From Vagococcus proximus (GTDB taxonomy: Bacteria; Bacillota; Bacilli; Lactobacillales; Vagococcaceae), in assembly GCF_029143285.1 (NCBI RefSeq), contig NZ_JAPDSH010000003.1, forward strand, positions 62,001 to 126,000: DNA of 64,000 nucleotides, written 5' to 3'. A program made the position numbers and the translations under genes. This document shows, piece after piece, positions 46,423 to 55,239 of the stretch (its first letter is position 1; every line of letters begins with the position of its first letter). The notes below the pieces were generated by a model. The model worked only from the letters and a program-made list of their open reading frames with translations. It did no database searches and was not told the origin of the DNA.

Positions 46423-46896
46423 ATGGATAAAAAGAATGATGCTTTTTTTAATGGTATCGGTTTAGGTGCTGGATTAATAATCGTTGGGATTGCATTACCA
46501 CTTCTATTCCCTATTAAAATTATAATGACAGTTTCAATTTTTTTAATTGCTATGGGAATTACAGGCTCAGGAATAGAACTAGAGAGCTTATACCCTAACA
46601 GCGGATATACAAATACATTTATGGGGCTAGGCATTTTACTTATAGGAGTTTCTATTTTAATACTTTTCTTTAATACCTTTACCAAAATATTATTTCTAGT
46701 AATGCTTTTAATTAGTTTTAATTTCATAGTCTCAGGTGGACTTAAATTACTACATTTCAATAAACAAAAGGCCACCCAACAAACTACATCTAAAAATAAG
46801 TCTAACAACAGCAACTTTAAAATAATTTTAAGCTCTATTATGATTTTGAGTGGTTTTATAGCGAATATTGTAACCATACTTTCTTTTTTAAAATAA
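46423..46896 (+). CDS. Uncharacterised multi-pass membrane protein
   Basis: A 157-residue protein with about five hydrophobic segments (roughly 12-30, 35-53, 66-84, 87-108 and 132-154) and a hydrophilic Lys/Thr/Asn-rich link before the last one. I do not recognise a family. ATG at 46423 follows an ideal GGAGG; an in-frame TTG at 46411 overlaps that site and is rejected. It lies just outside the guaA element in AT-rich accessory DNA and ends at a strong terminator. Confidence 0.75.
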   Translation: MDKKNDAFFNGIGLGAGLIIVGIALPLLFPIKIIMTVSIFLIAMGITGSGIELESLYPNSGYTNTFMGLGILLIGVSILILFFNTFTKILFLVMLLISFNFIVSGGLKLLHFNKQKATQQTTSKNKSNNSNFKIILSSIMILSGFIANIVTILSFLK

Positions 46897-46930
46897 TCTA
46901 CAAATGATTTAAAGCAACTTAAATTATCTA

Positions 46931-46972
46931 AAAAAAAACAGCCTACTAATCTGCTTAGTAGGCTGTTTTTTT
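46931..46972. terminator. Bidirectional intrinsic terminator
   Basis: Stem AAACAGCCTACTA / TAGTAGGCTGTTT with long A and T tails between convergent genes. Confidence 0.9.
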
Positions 46973-47021
46973 AGATAATTAAATACTTATTACAGTTATC
47001 TTAATATGTATATCATCATTT

Positions 47022-47348
47022 TTATTCCTCTGAAAGCTCTAAAACTTGAGTAAAAAGCTTAATATACTTATCCTTTTTAGGTGATTGTTGAAGTAATAGC
47101 AAGAATGCAGTCAAGCCTTCATCTTCACCGTGTGAGAATGGTTCAAAAAACTCACTTAGGGAAATATTCAATGCTGAAAGTAACTTCACCAGTGTTTCTA
47201 ACGACACGTTCCGTTTATTATTCTCAATCAAATTTATAAACGGTAAACTCAGTTCACACCTCTCTGCTAACTCTTGCTGGGTCATCCCTTGTCCTAAACG
47301 TAAAGCTCTTACTTGACTACCTAAAGAATTCAATAAATCTTGCTTCAT
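47022..47348 (-). CDS. XRE-family repressor
   Basis: A 108-residue protein with an N-terminal HTH_3 domain (about 9-65; LRLGQGMTQQELAERCELS and PFINLIENNKRNVS) and a short helical C-terminus. It is divergent from the membrane-protein/LysM-protein genes at 47538-49470. Palindromic, repeated sequences fill the gap between them, so it probably controls both directions. Single gene; ends toward a shared terminator. Confidence 0.88.
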   Translation of the reverse strand: MKQDLLNSLGSQVRALRLGQGMTQQELAERCELSLPFINLIENNKRNVSLETLVKLLSALNISLSEFFEPFSHGEDEGLTAFLLLLQQSPKKDKYIKLFTQVLELSEE

Positions 47349-47379
47349 TCTCCTACACCCCTTTCCTATCTCCCTAATA

Positions 47380-47438
47380 TTTACAATTGTATATAGAACA
47401 TCTCATTCTATATATGAACAATTGTATATATACAGAAC
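47380..47438. promoter_or_regulatory. Repeated and palindromic operator candidates
   Basis: A 9-bp perfect inverted repeat TATATAGAA / TTCTATATA around a 7-nt centre (about 47392-47416), overlapped by two direct copies of ACAATTGTATATA (47388-47400 and 47422-47434). Lies between the XRE gene and the divergent genes. Confidence 0.6.
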
Positions 47439-47537
47439 ATTAACTTTACTAATAGAAAACAGAATGGTAAAATATTAGCTGTAAGCATTTATTAACAATT
47501 GGGCCGGGGTGATTAATCGGGAACTGACACACTTATT

Positions 47538-47927
47538 ATGATTGTTGTTGGTATTATTGTAATCTTTATTATTTTAGCTTTTTACATGGTGTGGGGTATT
47601 AAACAGCAATCTGAAATTAGAGTATCAGGAGACTACAAGAATTTTGGTTTTTCTTATATCGGAATAGCTCAAGCATTAAACTTACTTATTAGTTTAATAG
47701 TGGGAACATTAGCAGCTATAATCTTAACAACCGTAACAGGCATTCAAATAATAGCGCTATTGGTCGGTGTTGTTTTTGTAATAACCTTAGTTGTCTACTA
47801 CTTATTAAACTTTTCAATTGTAAAGTTCAGAAACACCGCTATAATTGCAAAAACCAATACAGAAATCTTAAAGAAGCTGAAACAACTACACAGTTTACAG
47901 GAGGAAAACAATGGAAAAACGAAGTAA
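47538..47927 (+). CDS. Uncharacterised small membrane protein upstream of the LysM gene
   Basis: A 129-residue protein with three hydrophobic segments (about 2-20, 45-68 and 70-92) and a charged, probably coiled-coil C-terminal tail ending EENNGKTK. I do not recognise it. The start has no strong ribosome site; a G-rich stretch (CCGGGGTGATTAATCGGGA) lies 20-40 bases upstream. It overlaps the LysM gene by 17 bp, so the two are cotranscribed and coupled. Confidence 0.7.
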   Translation: MIVVGIIVIFIILAFYMVWGIKQQSEIRVSGDYKNFGFSYIGIAQALNLLISLIVGTLAAIILTTVTGIQIIALLVGVVFVITLVVYYLLNFSIVKFRNTAIIAKTNTEILKKLKQLHSLQEENNGKTK

Positions 47928-49470
47928 TTATAAGAAAAACTTAGCTAATCAGATAAGAAATAAGCGATTAGCTAAGGTCACAACTGTTTGTGCTACTGGT
48001 ATTATATTAGGGGCATTTGCTGTTCCAGTACTTGCATCTGAATGGGTTGCAAATACTCCAGAAAGTATTCAAATCTCACAAGGCTCTCAGTCTTACACCA
48101 TGAAGAGCGGTGATACACTTTGGGCTATTGCCATTAAAACAAATATAAACGTCAACACATTAGCCTCAATAAATAACATCAATTTATCTAATGGTGACCA
48201 ATTTACACTACAAATCGGAACAGTCATTCATTTTGACGAATCAAAAATTAAGGCAGTCGACTCAACTGGTTCTGCTATCAATAAAGGTGTTAAAGTCAAC
48301 GATAGCAACAAAATTGTTAAAGACAAACCAATCGGAGCAAACGTTTCTAAAGAGATTTCAGCAGGTAAAGTGACCCCTTCTGAAATAATTGGTAAACCTA
48401 ACAATACTGGTAAATTGCCTAATCCCAATAATGATACTAGTGAAAGTAAGCCCACTAAACCGATTGAGCCAGTAAAACCTGATGAAAAACCTGTTAATAG
48501 TGATAAATTTGTTACTATCAACGTTGATGAAAAAGGAAATTTACTTGAATCAACTACGGGCTACAAATTCTTCTCAGAATCTACTGCCAAAAAAGTGGTA
48601 AAAGACGATAAAGGAAATACTGTCACTACTTATACCACTACAAAAGTATGGGTAAAAGATGCTGAAAAGCCAACCACACCAACAAATAAAGATGTTTTTG
48701 TAACAGTTAATGTTGATGTAAATGGAACAGTTTTAACTTCAACTGAAGGGTACTCTTTCATATCAGAATCTACTGATAAAAAGGTTGAAACACTTGAAAA
48801 CGGCAATACTGTCACTACTCACACCACTACAAAAATCTGGAAGTTAGACGAAAAGCCAACTGAACCGACAAATGAAGATAAGTATGTCACAATTAATATT
48901 GACGTAAATGGAACAGTTTTAACTTCAACTAAAGGGTACTCTTTCATATCAGAATCTACTGATAAAAAGGTTGAAACACTTGAAAATGGCAATACTATCA
49001 CTACTCACACCACTACAAAAATCTGGAAGTTAGACGAAAAGCCAACTGAACCAACAAATGAAGATAAGTATGTCACAATTAATGTTGACGTAAACGGCAC
49101 TATATTAGATAACGTTGATGGGTACTCGTTTGTATCTGAATCAACAACTTCAAGTGTCCAAACGCTACCAAACGGAAATACAATCACTACTTATACCACT
49201 ACCAAAACTTGGAAGAAGAATGCTCCTGTTGAAGTAGTACCAGTAAATCCAAATGATGTGGGTAACAGTGGTATCTTAGCTTCAACTCTGGCTGACGCTG
49301 GAGCACAAGGCGAAGCAATGCACAACGATCCTAACTCAGAATTCTACTGGGCATGGTTTGCAATCAATGAAGGTTCCGACGATAAAGTTTGGGCTTATAA
49401 AACTGCCCCAGTCAAAATGACTGACGGCTCAACATATTACACGATTGTATTTTATGTTGATTACGTATAA
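47911..49470 (+). CDS. Secreted LysM-domain protein with four 62-residue repeats
   Basis: A 519-residue exported protein. A signal peptide (about 1-43, with VTTVCATGIILGAFAVPVLA) is followed by a LysM peptidoglycan-binding domain (about 61-105; YTMKSGDTLWAIAIKTN). Next comes a Pro/Lys/Asn-rich linker (about 130-197), then four repeats of about 62 residues (from residues 198, 261, 323 and 385). A unique C-terminal domain follows (about 445-519). There is no LPXTG anchor, so wall attachment would be by LysM. AGGAGG ribosome site inside the upstream gene. Role unknown; may be adhesin-like. Confidence 0.82.
   Translation: MEKRSNYKKNLANQIRNKRLAKVTTVCATGIILGAFAVPVLASEWVANTPESIQISQGSQSYTMKSGDTLWAIAIKTNINVNTLASINNINLSNGDQFTLQIGTVIHFDESKIKAVDSTGSAINKGVKVNDSNKIVKDKPIGANVSKEISAGKVTPSEIIGKPNNTGKLPNPNNDTSESKPTKPIEPVKPDEKPVNSDKFVTINVDEKGNLLESTTGYKFFSESTAKKVVKDDKGNTVTTYTTTKVWVKDAEKPTTPTNKDVFVTVNVDVNGTVLTSTEGYSFISESTDKKVETLENGNTVTTHTTTKIWKLDEKPTEPTNEDKYVTINIDVNGTVLTSTKGYSFISESTDKKVETLENGNTITTHTTTKIWKLDEKPTEPTNEDKYVTINVDVNGTILDNVDGYSFVSESTTSSVQTLPNGNTITTYTTTKTWKKNAPVEVVPVNPNDVGNSGILASTLADAGAQGEAMHNDPNSEFYWAWFAINEGSDDKVWAYKTAPVKMTDGSTYYTIVFYVDYV
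48502..49230 (+). repeat. Four tandem 186-189-bp repeats in the LysM gene
   Basis: Repeats begin at 48502, 48691, 48877 and 49063. The second and third are almost identical at the DNA level, while the first and last are diverged. This suggests recent duplication of the central units. Confidence 0.9.
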
Positions 49471-49494
49471 GTAAACAAAAATAATAAATAAGAG

Positions 49495-49533
49495 AAACGC
49501 TAGATATGGGTACTTCCTATGCTAGCGTTTTTT
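49495..49533 (+). terminator. Intrinsic terminator after the LysM gene
   Basis: Stem AAACGCTAG / CTAGCGTTT with inner ATA...TAT pairing and T6 tail. Confidence 0.85.
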
Positions 49534-49578
49534 CCTAACTATATCATTTGGGTTAGGTCATTAGAAAAGGAGAATAAG

Positions 49579-50415
49579 ATGAACCTGAATACAGCAATAA
49601 ACCATATACAAACTATGAGTTCTGACAAGTTTACCCGTTCTAAAAACTCAATCCACTTTTATGTGTATAATCAAGGATTCACCCCCTTACAGTTAGCACA
49701 AAAGTACAATATTAGGATCCAAGATGTTCAATCACTATTAGCTATTGTCGGAAGTCCAAGAAAAGGCGTTAGTTCTCATAATAATTACGCTTGGTCTATT
49801 CAAGGCGACATGGAGCAAACGAAAAAATGGATTACACTCTACTTTAAATCTTTGACAAAAACTAAAATTAGTACTGGTGAATTTGTAAATCTACACAAAT
49901 TCCTTTGGGATAAACAACAAATTGTTAAAAATAAACAGTTTGACGCTCATAATGCTGAACGCCTACAGAGAATTAGCAAAGAACAGCAACTTAAAAAGAA
50001 GAAACACTATCAAACTAAAAAAGTAAAATATCTTAACGCACAAACATTTGAAGCTAAACTACAAGAAGCAGACGCGAAGAATTGGCTGAAAGTCCACTCT
50101 AAAATCAAAATTGGTCGTTTCACTCTATTTACTATACTGTTAGGATTAGGAACATTATCCATTGCAATACAAAGCTCTATTAAGAAAACTGATAGTCTTA
50201 CTATCATAATCTATATTTCTCTACTTACCATTGCCTTTAGCATCTACAACCAACTTAGACCTAAAAAGTATTCCGCTATCATGAATATTTCACTTTTTTT
50301 AATTGGATTGCTTATTATGCCTTATTCTATTTTATTTTTTATCCTTATAACCTTAATTACATTTCAAAAATCTCTACTAAAATTAGTGAGAAATATTAAC
50401 CTTAAAGATAACTAG
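49579..50415 (+). CDS. Uncharacterised protein, soluble N-terminus with C-terminal membrane helices
   Basis: A 278-residue protein. The N-terminal half contains a segment resembling a helix-turn-helix (FTPLQLAQKYNIRIQDVQSL), then a Lys-rich region. Three or four membrane helices fill residues about 183-270. I do not recognise the family. ATG at 49579 is set by AAAGGAG; the frame is open further upstream but crosses the terminator. It may be a membrane-anchored regulator of the accessory region. Base composition is AT-rich. Confidence 0.7.
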   Translation: MNLNTAINHIQTMSSDKFTRSKNSIHFYVYNQGFTPLQLAQKYNIRIQDVQSLLAIVGSPRKGVSSHNNYAWSIQGDMEQTKKWITLYFKSLTKTKISTGEFVNLHKFLWDKQQIVKNKQFDAHNAERLQRISKEQQLKKKKHYQTKKVKYLNAQTFEAKLQEADAKNWLKVHSKIKIGRFTLFTILLGLGTLSIAIQSSIKKTDSLTIIIYISLLTIAFSIYNQLRPKKYSAIMNISLFLIGLLIMPYSILFFILITLITFQKSLLKLVRNINLKDN

Positions 50416-50846
50416 CTTTTCAATAAAATCACAAAAAATTAATTTCTAAACAGTGAAACCAAAATTTAAAACAATATCTTTTGTTCTGAATCTTGGTTTT
50501 ACTTATTTGGAATTTTCCTTTTCTCATCTCTCCACAACTATTCCGCTACAAATTTTATACATCTATAAAATTTGTGAACAATTACTCAACACAAAAAAAT
50601 TGACTACACAATACTTTAGTGAAGTTAGTCAACAGTTTTACAGCTATGAAAGGCGTCATAGCTATGCCTCACATAAGAGCATCACTCGTCGGAGTAACCG
50701 TTAAAAAAACAGCTTATATTAATGTGGAATAATCTTAAATCCGTAGGCTCAAACGTAAAATAGATTGCCTCAGGACTAATAAAACAATTGACCTTTTAAT
50801 GCACTCACCTAAAAAATAAGGTATATTATTAGATGAGGTGATTAAC
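50416..50846. other. Gene-poor stretch with inverted repeats
   Basis: About 430 bp. It holds a perfect 12-bp inverted repeat ACAAATTTTATA / TATAAAATTTGT with a 4-nt loop (50548-50575), a TTGACT/AGTCAA pair (50600-50632) and GCTATG/CATAGC (50642-50661). An 83-codon GTG frame crosses all of these and is not called. Confidence 0.5.
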
Positions 50847-50993
50847 ATGGGAAAATATCTATTCGATAATAAAGGGCAAGCTGCTATTACAAAATTTTAC
50901 GAAAAAAATAAACCTGAAAAATTCGATAAAAAACAACAAGTAAAAGCGCTCCGTGAAAAAATGCTAAAAAACAAAAAGAACACTGATAAATAA
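50847..50993 (+). CDS. Small basic protein of 48 residues
   Basis: A short gene supported by GATGAGGTG seven bases before ATG and by a terminator 8 bp after the stop. The product is very Lys-rich and soluble, starting MGKYLFDNKGQAAITKFYEK and ending with KKNKKNTDK. I recognise no family. High charge and clean gene signals suggest a real small protein, perhaps nucleic-acid-binding. No partner is evident next to it. Confidence 0.65.
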   Translation: MGKYLFDNKGQAAITKFYEKNKPEKFDKKQQVKALREKMLKNKKNTDK

Positions 50994-51000
50994 TAACAGT

Positions 51001-51040
51001 AAAAAAGCTTAGATCTCATCAATATAGATCTAGGCTTTTT
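51001..51040 (+). terminator. Intrinsic terminator
   Basis: Stem AAAAGC-AGATCT / AGATCT-GCTTTT after the 48-residue protein gene. Confidence 0.88.
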
Positions 51041-51131
51041 GCGTTTCTTATCCCTATTTCCTTCAGGCTCCCACACTACTTTTCCGACCATCTCTGCTAT
51101 ACTTAAAATAACACTAACGGAGGTGACAATA

Positions 51132-51596
51132 ATGGAAAATTTTATCAAATTCTTTTCATCTGGTGAGTACTTACGCGATTTATCGATTGCTTTGTATGCT
51201 GGGATTATCTTGTGGGCACTTGGTATTTTTTACGACCGAAAGCAGGCTGCTCGCCGAATAAATGAAGATAAAGCCGAGTCACTTGAAGACCATTATGCCG
51301 ATATGCTTGGTGCTGCGGCTAGTTTTTTAAGAATTGACGAATCTTATCCTGTCTTTGTTAAAGATGAAATCGACGTCAAATTTAGTATGAGTGGGAAAAA
51401 TTTTGCCCGTGTTCTCAATTCCATCGATACCAAACGCTACGAAAAATATTACGGCGACACTGACCTTATCCGATTGAATAGTATTCTAGATAACATCTTA
51501 GCGCTCGATCATAATGCCTATGAAAAGGTCTTAGATGCCCAAGAGTTAGTTCACAAAGTGGTAAAGAACATCCGTAAATGCCATAAAGGACTATAA
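51132..51596 (+). CDS. Uncharacterised membrane-anchored protein
   Basis: A 154-residue protein with one N-terminal membrane helix (about 14-33; LSIALYAGIILWALGIFY) and a soluble, helical remainder. I do not recognise the family. ATG at 51132 has an ideal ACGGAGGTG site; a longer open frame upstream lacks one. It is convergent with the antiporter gene and shares a terminator with it. Confidence 0.75.
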   Translation: MENFIKFFSSGEYLRDLSIALYAGIILWALGIFYDRKQAARRINEDKAESLEDHYADMLGAAASFLRIDESYPVFVKDEIDVKFSMSGKNFARVLNSIDTKRYEKYYGDTDLIRLNSILDNILALDHNAYEKVLDAQELVHKVVKNIRKCHKGL

Positions 51597-51599
51597 ATA

Positions 51600-51637
51600 A
51601 AAAAAGGTTCCCGACAACTGTCAGGAACCTTTTTTTA
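51600..51637. terminator. Bidirectional intrinsic terminator
   Basis: Stem AAAAGGTTCC-GAC / GTC-GGAACCTTTT with A and T tails. Confidence 0.9.
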
Positions 51638-53575
51638 TTACACCATATACTGGATCGTATTTTCAATAGCAAGTAAGTTTTCACGGTAAACACGCATTTC
51701 ATTACGGTTGATATCACCTAATTCAAAAGCATCTTGGATACTGTCACGTTCCAATTGAATTGCATACGTCAACCACTCATCAACACGGTCAACCGACGCA
51801 CGTCCCGCTCTTGGTCCTCGGTGCTGTAATCTCGCAAAGTAAAAGTCTACCAACTCTTGCGGAAAAGCATCTTGATCTAATTCTTCCAGATGATTAAGCA
51901 CATAGTCACGGTTACTCTGCTTCAAATACTCTCGCTCAGCTCGTCGGTCATCAAAACTTCCTGACCGCAATTTCGCGAAGCGTAGTTTTTTACGAATCAA
52001 ACGCCCATAGAACATCTGACTACGATAACTTTTATCGTGAGTTAATCGGTACAAGCGTTTATTCAAACGTCTTAAATTTAAGAAGGCCGTTTGAAAACTC
52101 ACCTTTCCATTCGCCATTTGACTAATTGTATCCACGTATTTCCATTTCAAAATGGTTTCCATCAAGCGGTCTTGGCTATCGTCCGTCTCATCAGAGTTCA
52201 ATAGCGTAATAATTCGATCATTATACATTGTAATCACACGTTCCACGGCTAGATGATTGTCTTCCGTCTCTTGTGCTTTCAGCTGTAAAATAACATCTCT
52301 TAAAATCTCAATTTCCTTCTCATGAGCCATGCGCTCTGTCGAACTTTCTTTCTCTTCTGCGAATAACGGCATCGCAAAGTTGGCTAAAATTAGGGTTGCA
52401 ATGATAACACCACCTGCAATACTAATCATCAACTCTCGCTCCATAAAAGCCGATCCATCTGCTAAAAAGATAGGTAAACTCAAGGCACTGACTAGGGTAA
52501 TCGTTCCACGGACACCTGAAATCGTGTATAAGAATGACGTCGCTAAACGGTTGTCACCTTTTTTATCGAAGTTCTTGAATAACCAGAAACAAACAAAACG
52601 AATGGCTAATAAAATAGCAGTAATACTTAATATATATAGGATTAAGGTGACATTACTGATGTTATTATTTTCCCATACAACACGGATAACACGAGGTAAT
52701 TGCGTTCCTAGTAAAACGAAAACTAAGCCATTTAAACTAAAGCTTAAAATTGACCACGTGTTTTTTGACAACACTGTCAACTGCGCAACCTCTGGTGTCA
52801 CCTTATTATAACTAAAGGAATAGACAATCCCACCACTAACCGCAGCTAGGATGCCATTTACATGAAAATGCTCTGCTACTAAGAAAATGCCAAAAGGTAA
52901 CAGTAACTCTAACAACATAAACGATACCGTACTTTCAATCCCTTGGCTTCGCAACCACCGAACCAGTTGCATTGCTAAGAAACTAATCACAATCCCTACA
53001 AAAATTCCACCCAAAGAAATCAGGACAAAACTAATACTGGCATTGGTGAATGAGAAAATACCTGTTAATAATGCTGCCGAAGCGAATTGGAATGATACCA
53101 ACCCCGACGCATCATTGATTAACGACTCACCCTCAAGCGTGTGCATAATTCTGTGAGGAATTTTTACTTTCTCAGCTAAAGCCGACACCGCAACCGGATC
53201 GGTCGGTGCAAGAGCTGCCGCTAAGGCAAAACTAGCCGCCCACGGTGCAGATGGAATGAGCCAGTGAATAAAGCTCCCTAAAACCGCAACCGTCACAAAA
53301 ACCAAGCCGATTGATAAGACTAGCACTGCCTTGCGCTCTTTCCAAAGTGATTTCTTATCCACATTTGCCCCGTCATTAAATAACAACGGTGCTAAAAATA
53401 ATAACATAAACAATTCTGAACCCAACTCAAAGCTATGTAACCCGGTTGGTACTGCAATAATAATTCCCAACGCTACCTGAATTAACGGAATCGCGATATT
53501 AGGGATAAAACGATTGATGATATTGGATGCTAACACCATGGCTAACATCAATAAAATCATTTCTACAATCTGCAT
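51638..53575 (-). CDS. Na+/H+ antiporter, CPA1 family (NhaP/NhaK-like)
   Basis: A 645-residue transporter with about 12 membrane helices in residues 1-415 and a long cytosolic C-terminus. The ion-binding region has the family's acidic residues in FNDGANVD and ALAPTDPVAVSALAEKV, then SLINDASG. It exports Na+ (or K+) in exchange for protons, aiding pH and salt tolerance. It is a single gene with no operon partners. Family is firm; the ion preference is inferred. Confidence 0.93.
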   Translation of the reverse strand: MQIVEMILLMLAMVLASNIINRFIPNIAIPLIQVALGIIIAVPTGLHSFELGSELFMLLFLAPLLFNDGANVDKKSLWKERKAVLVLSIGLVFVTVAVLGSFIHWLIPSAPWAASFALAAALAPTDPVAVSALAEKVKIPHRIMHTLEGESLINDASGLVSFQFASAALLTGIFSFTNASISFVLISLGGIFVGIVISFLAMQLVRWLRSQGIESTVSFMLLELLLPFGIFLVAEHFHVNGILAAVSGGIVYSFSYNKVTPEVAQLTVLSKNTWSILSFSLNGLVFVLLGTQLPRVIRVVWENNNISNVTLILYILSITAILLAIRFVCFWLFKNFDKKGDNRLATSFLYTISGVRGTITLVSALSLPIFLADGSAFMERELMISIAGGVIIATLILANFAMPLFAEEKESSTERMAHEKEIEILRDVILQLKAQETEDNHLAVERVITMYNDRIITLLNSDETDDSQDRLMETILKWKYVDTISQMANGKVSFQTAFLNLRRLNKRLYRLTHDKSYRSQMFYGRLIRKKLRFAKLRSGSFDDRRAEREYLKQSNRDYVLNHLEELDQDAFPQELVDFYFARLQHRGPRAGRASVDRVDEWLTYAIQLERDSIQDAFELGDINRNEMRVYRENLLAIENTIQYMV

Positions 53576-53810
53576 AGACTCCCTCTCTTACTCATTATTT
53601 ATAACACTAGTTTATTATAATAAGAGGAAAAGATATAGTATAAGCCCTTCGGAAATATGAATTTATAGAATTTTAAAAATTAACTATTCTAAAATCAACA
53701 TACTTATTTAAATATTGTTTTCGATTATCATTCAACTTATAATAAAGATAAGAACTCGAACTGCCACTCGTCCGTTACTTTATGCGCTATTTAGAAAGGA
53801 CGTCTTTATT

Positions 53811-54011
53811 ATGCAAAAACAATTTCCCACACACTCTTCAATTATCAAACGTCATGTCGCTTATACTCTCAATTTTAATATTGCTCAATTTCTCGTTTTA
53901 AGCCTTACATTTCATTACGTAGGAAATGGCTATCTAAATTTTATTCCATGGGCACTATTTTTCATGATTAATTTTTATCTTGTCATATATGTCATCAAAA
54001 ATAGAACGTAA
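53811..54011 (+). CDS. Small two-helix membrane protein
   Basis: A 66-residue protein with two hydrophobic helices (about 19-37 and 43-61) and a basic end (KNRT). ATG at 53811 is supported by GAAAGGACG upstream. The frame is open further back but without a ribosome site. No family recognised. A clear terminator follows. May be a small stress or envelope protein, but nothing in the sequence shows it. Confidence 0.6.
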   Translation: MQKQFPTHSSIIKRHVAYTLNFNIAQFLVLSLTFHYVGNGYLNFIPWALFFMINFYLVIYVIKNRT

Positions 54012-54017
54012 TCGCTA

Positions 54018-54049
54018 ACCAACAACTCAATCAGTTGTTGGTTTTTTTA
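54018..54049 (+). terminator. Intrinsic terminator
   Basis: Perfect stem CCAACAACT / AGTTGTTGG followed by T7. Confidence 0.9.
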
Positions 54050-54094
54050 CCTTCATTCCCGAAATGAAGGTTTTAGAAATCCCTTTAAATCAGG

Positions 54095-54113
54095 ATGTGC
54101 GACAGTCGCACGT
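54095..54113. promoter_or_regulatory. Palindrome upstream of the XRE-TM gene
   Basis: GTGCGAC-A-GTCGCAC, a perfect 7-bp palindrome around one base (54097-54111). It is G+C-rich against an AT-rich background and 62 bp before the regulator start. Candidate operator. Confidence 0.5.
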
Positions 54114-54174
54114 CCACTCACACTCTTATTAAGCAAAATGTATGATAGATTAAATTTAGAAAGGAGGGCCTGAG

Positions 54175-54792
54175 TTGGAAATCGGAAAAAAAATAAAAGC
54201 ACGCCGCATTGAGCTAGATATGACACAAGCTCAGCTAGCTGAAAAAATACACGTTAGTCGGTCTACTATATCCAATTGGGAAATCGGTCGAAATTATCCC
54301 GACATCCAAATGATTGTTGACCTCTCTTATTGCCTGGATATATCGATAGATACACTACTTAAAGGAGATGATGTTATCGTGACTCATATAACCAACGATA
54401 CGCGCTTACGAAAGAAACAAAAGAACTATATTATAGGATTAGTTGTGTTGCTTATCTTAATAATGTCATATATAGGCTACAACTCTATTCTTCATTACGA
54501 AAAATGGATTGATGACCCTAAGCAAATTAAGAAAATTGAAATTACAGATACACGCGTCAACATAGATTTCGATTTACCGCCTTACCTTACATTCTCTGGC
54601 TTTGCCACCTCACCCCAAATTAACGACGAACACACACTAGAACTTTATATTTTAACTTCGTTTAACTATCACTCTCATCAAAAAAATAACGTAAGTATTC
54701 ACCTGTCACACAATCTTTTTCCTAACAAAGTAACGAGTGTAAAAATAAAACAGTATGAACAAGATAAAACTATTGCCACCAAGGTCAAATAA
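54175..54792 (+). CDS. Membrane-anchored XRE-family regulator
   Basis: A 205-residue protein. An N-terminal HTH_3 domain (about 5-60; KARRIELDMTQAQLAEKIHV and STISNWEIGRNYPD) is followed by a single membrane helix (about 79-98) and an extracellular C-terminal part. The start is TTG at 54175, fixed by AAAGGAGGG. Such HTH-TM proteins are common in low-GC bacteria and may sense envelope state. The target is unknown; a palindrome upstream may be its own operator. Confidence 0.85.
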   Translation: MEIGKKIKARRIELDMTQAQLAEKIHVSRSTISNWEIGRNYPDIQMIVDLSYCLDISIDTLLKGDDVIVTHITNDTRLRKKQKNYIIGLVVLLILIMSYIGYNSILHYEKWIDDPKQIKKIEITDTRVNIDFDLPPYLTFSGFATSPQINDEHTLELYILTSFNYHSHQKNNVSIHLSHNLFPNKVTSVKIKQYEQDKTIATKVK

Positions 54793-54858
54793 GCATATTA
54801 ATTTATTATCTTTCCCTCAAACGATATATTAGTAGTATCAAGGAAATGAGGGATTATC

Positions 54859-55227
54859 ATGATTAATCAATTAACTGTGATGTTATACGTCACTAATGTA
54901 GAAGAGACCGCTACTTTTTGGGAAACTTACCTAGGATTCACTCGTGAACAAACACTTGAGCTAGGACCGTCAACATCTATCGTTTTAGGTAACAACCATA
55001 ACTTTTCAATGCAACTATTCGAATCAGACTTTATCAAACAGGTCTCGCCAGAAGTATCAACCGAGACTCCTTCACTTATGTTAAAGACTACTAATTTAGA
55101 AGTCTTACATACTAAATTAAAAACAGCAGGCACTTTCGTTAGTGATATCACTGACCTCGGTGGGCAACACACATTTAACTTTGCAGACAACGAAGGCCGT
55201 TACTTCGCTTGTACTGAAAGTAATTAA
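54859..55227 (+). CDS. VOC/glyoxalase-family protein
   Basis: A 122-residue protein with the paired beta-alpha-beta-beta-beta modules of the vicinal oxygen chelate fold. It begins MINQLTVMLYVTNVEETATFW and ends with FADNEGRYFACTES. Members include glyoxalase I, fosfomycin and bleomycin resistance proteins and dioxygenases; the function here is undetermined. It is 12 bp before the DUF1801 gene, so the two form an operon. GAGGGA ribosome site. Confidence 0.88.
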   Translation: MINQLTVMLYVTNVEETATFWETYLGFTREQTLELGPSTSIVLGNNHNFSMQLFESDFIKQVSPEVSTETPSLMLKTTNLEVLHTKLKTAGTFVSDITDLGGQHTFNFADNEGRYFACTESN

Positions 55228-55239
55228 GGAGACAGAACT

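Noticed and set aside
46368-46877. 169-codon minus-strand frame
   Set aside because: It lies opposite the membrane protein gene that has a perfect ribosome site and terminator; this frame has neither.
44556-49230. Possible CRISPR arrays (27-bp and 186-bp repeats)
   Set aside because: Both repeat sets are contiguous, in frame and coding; there are no unique spacers and no cas genes.
50453-50704. 83-codon GTG-started frame
   Set aside because: No ribosome site, crosses several perfect inverted repeats and has no recognisable protein features.
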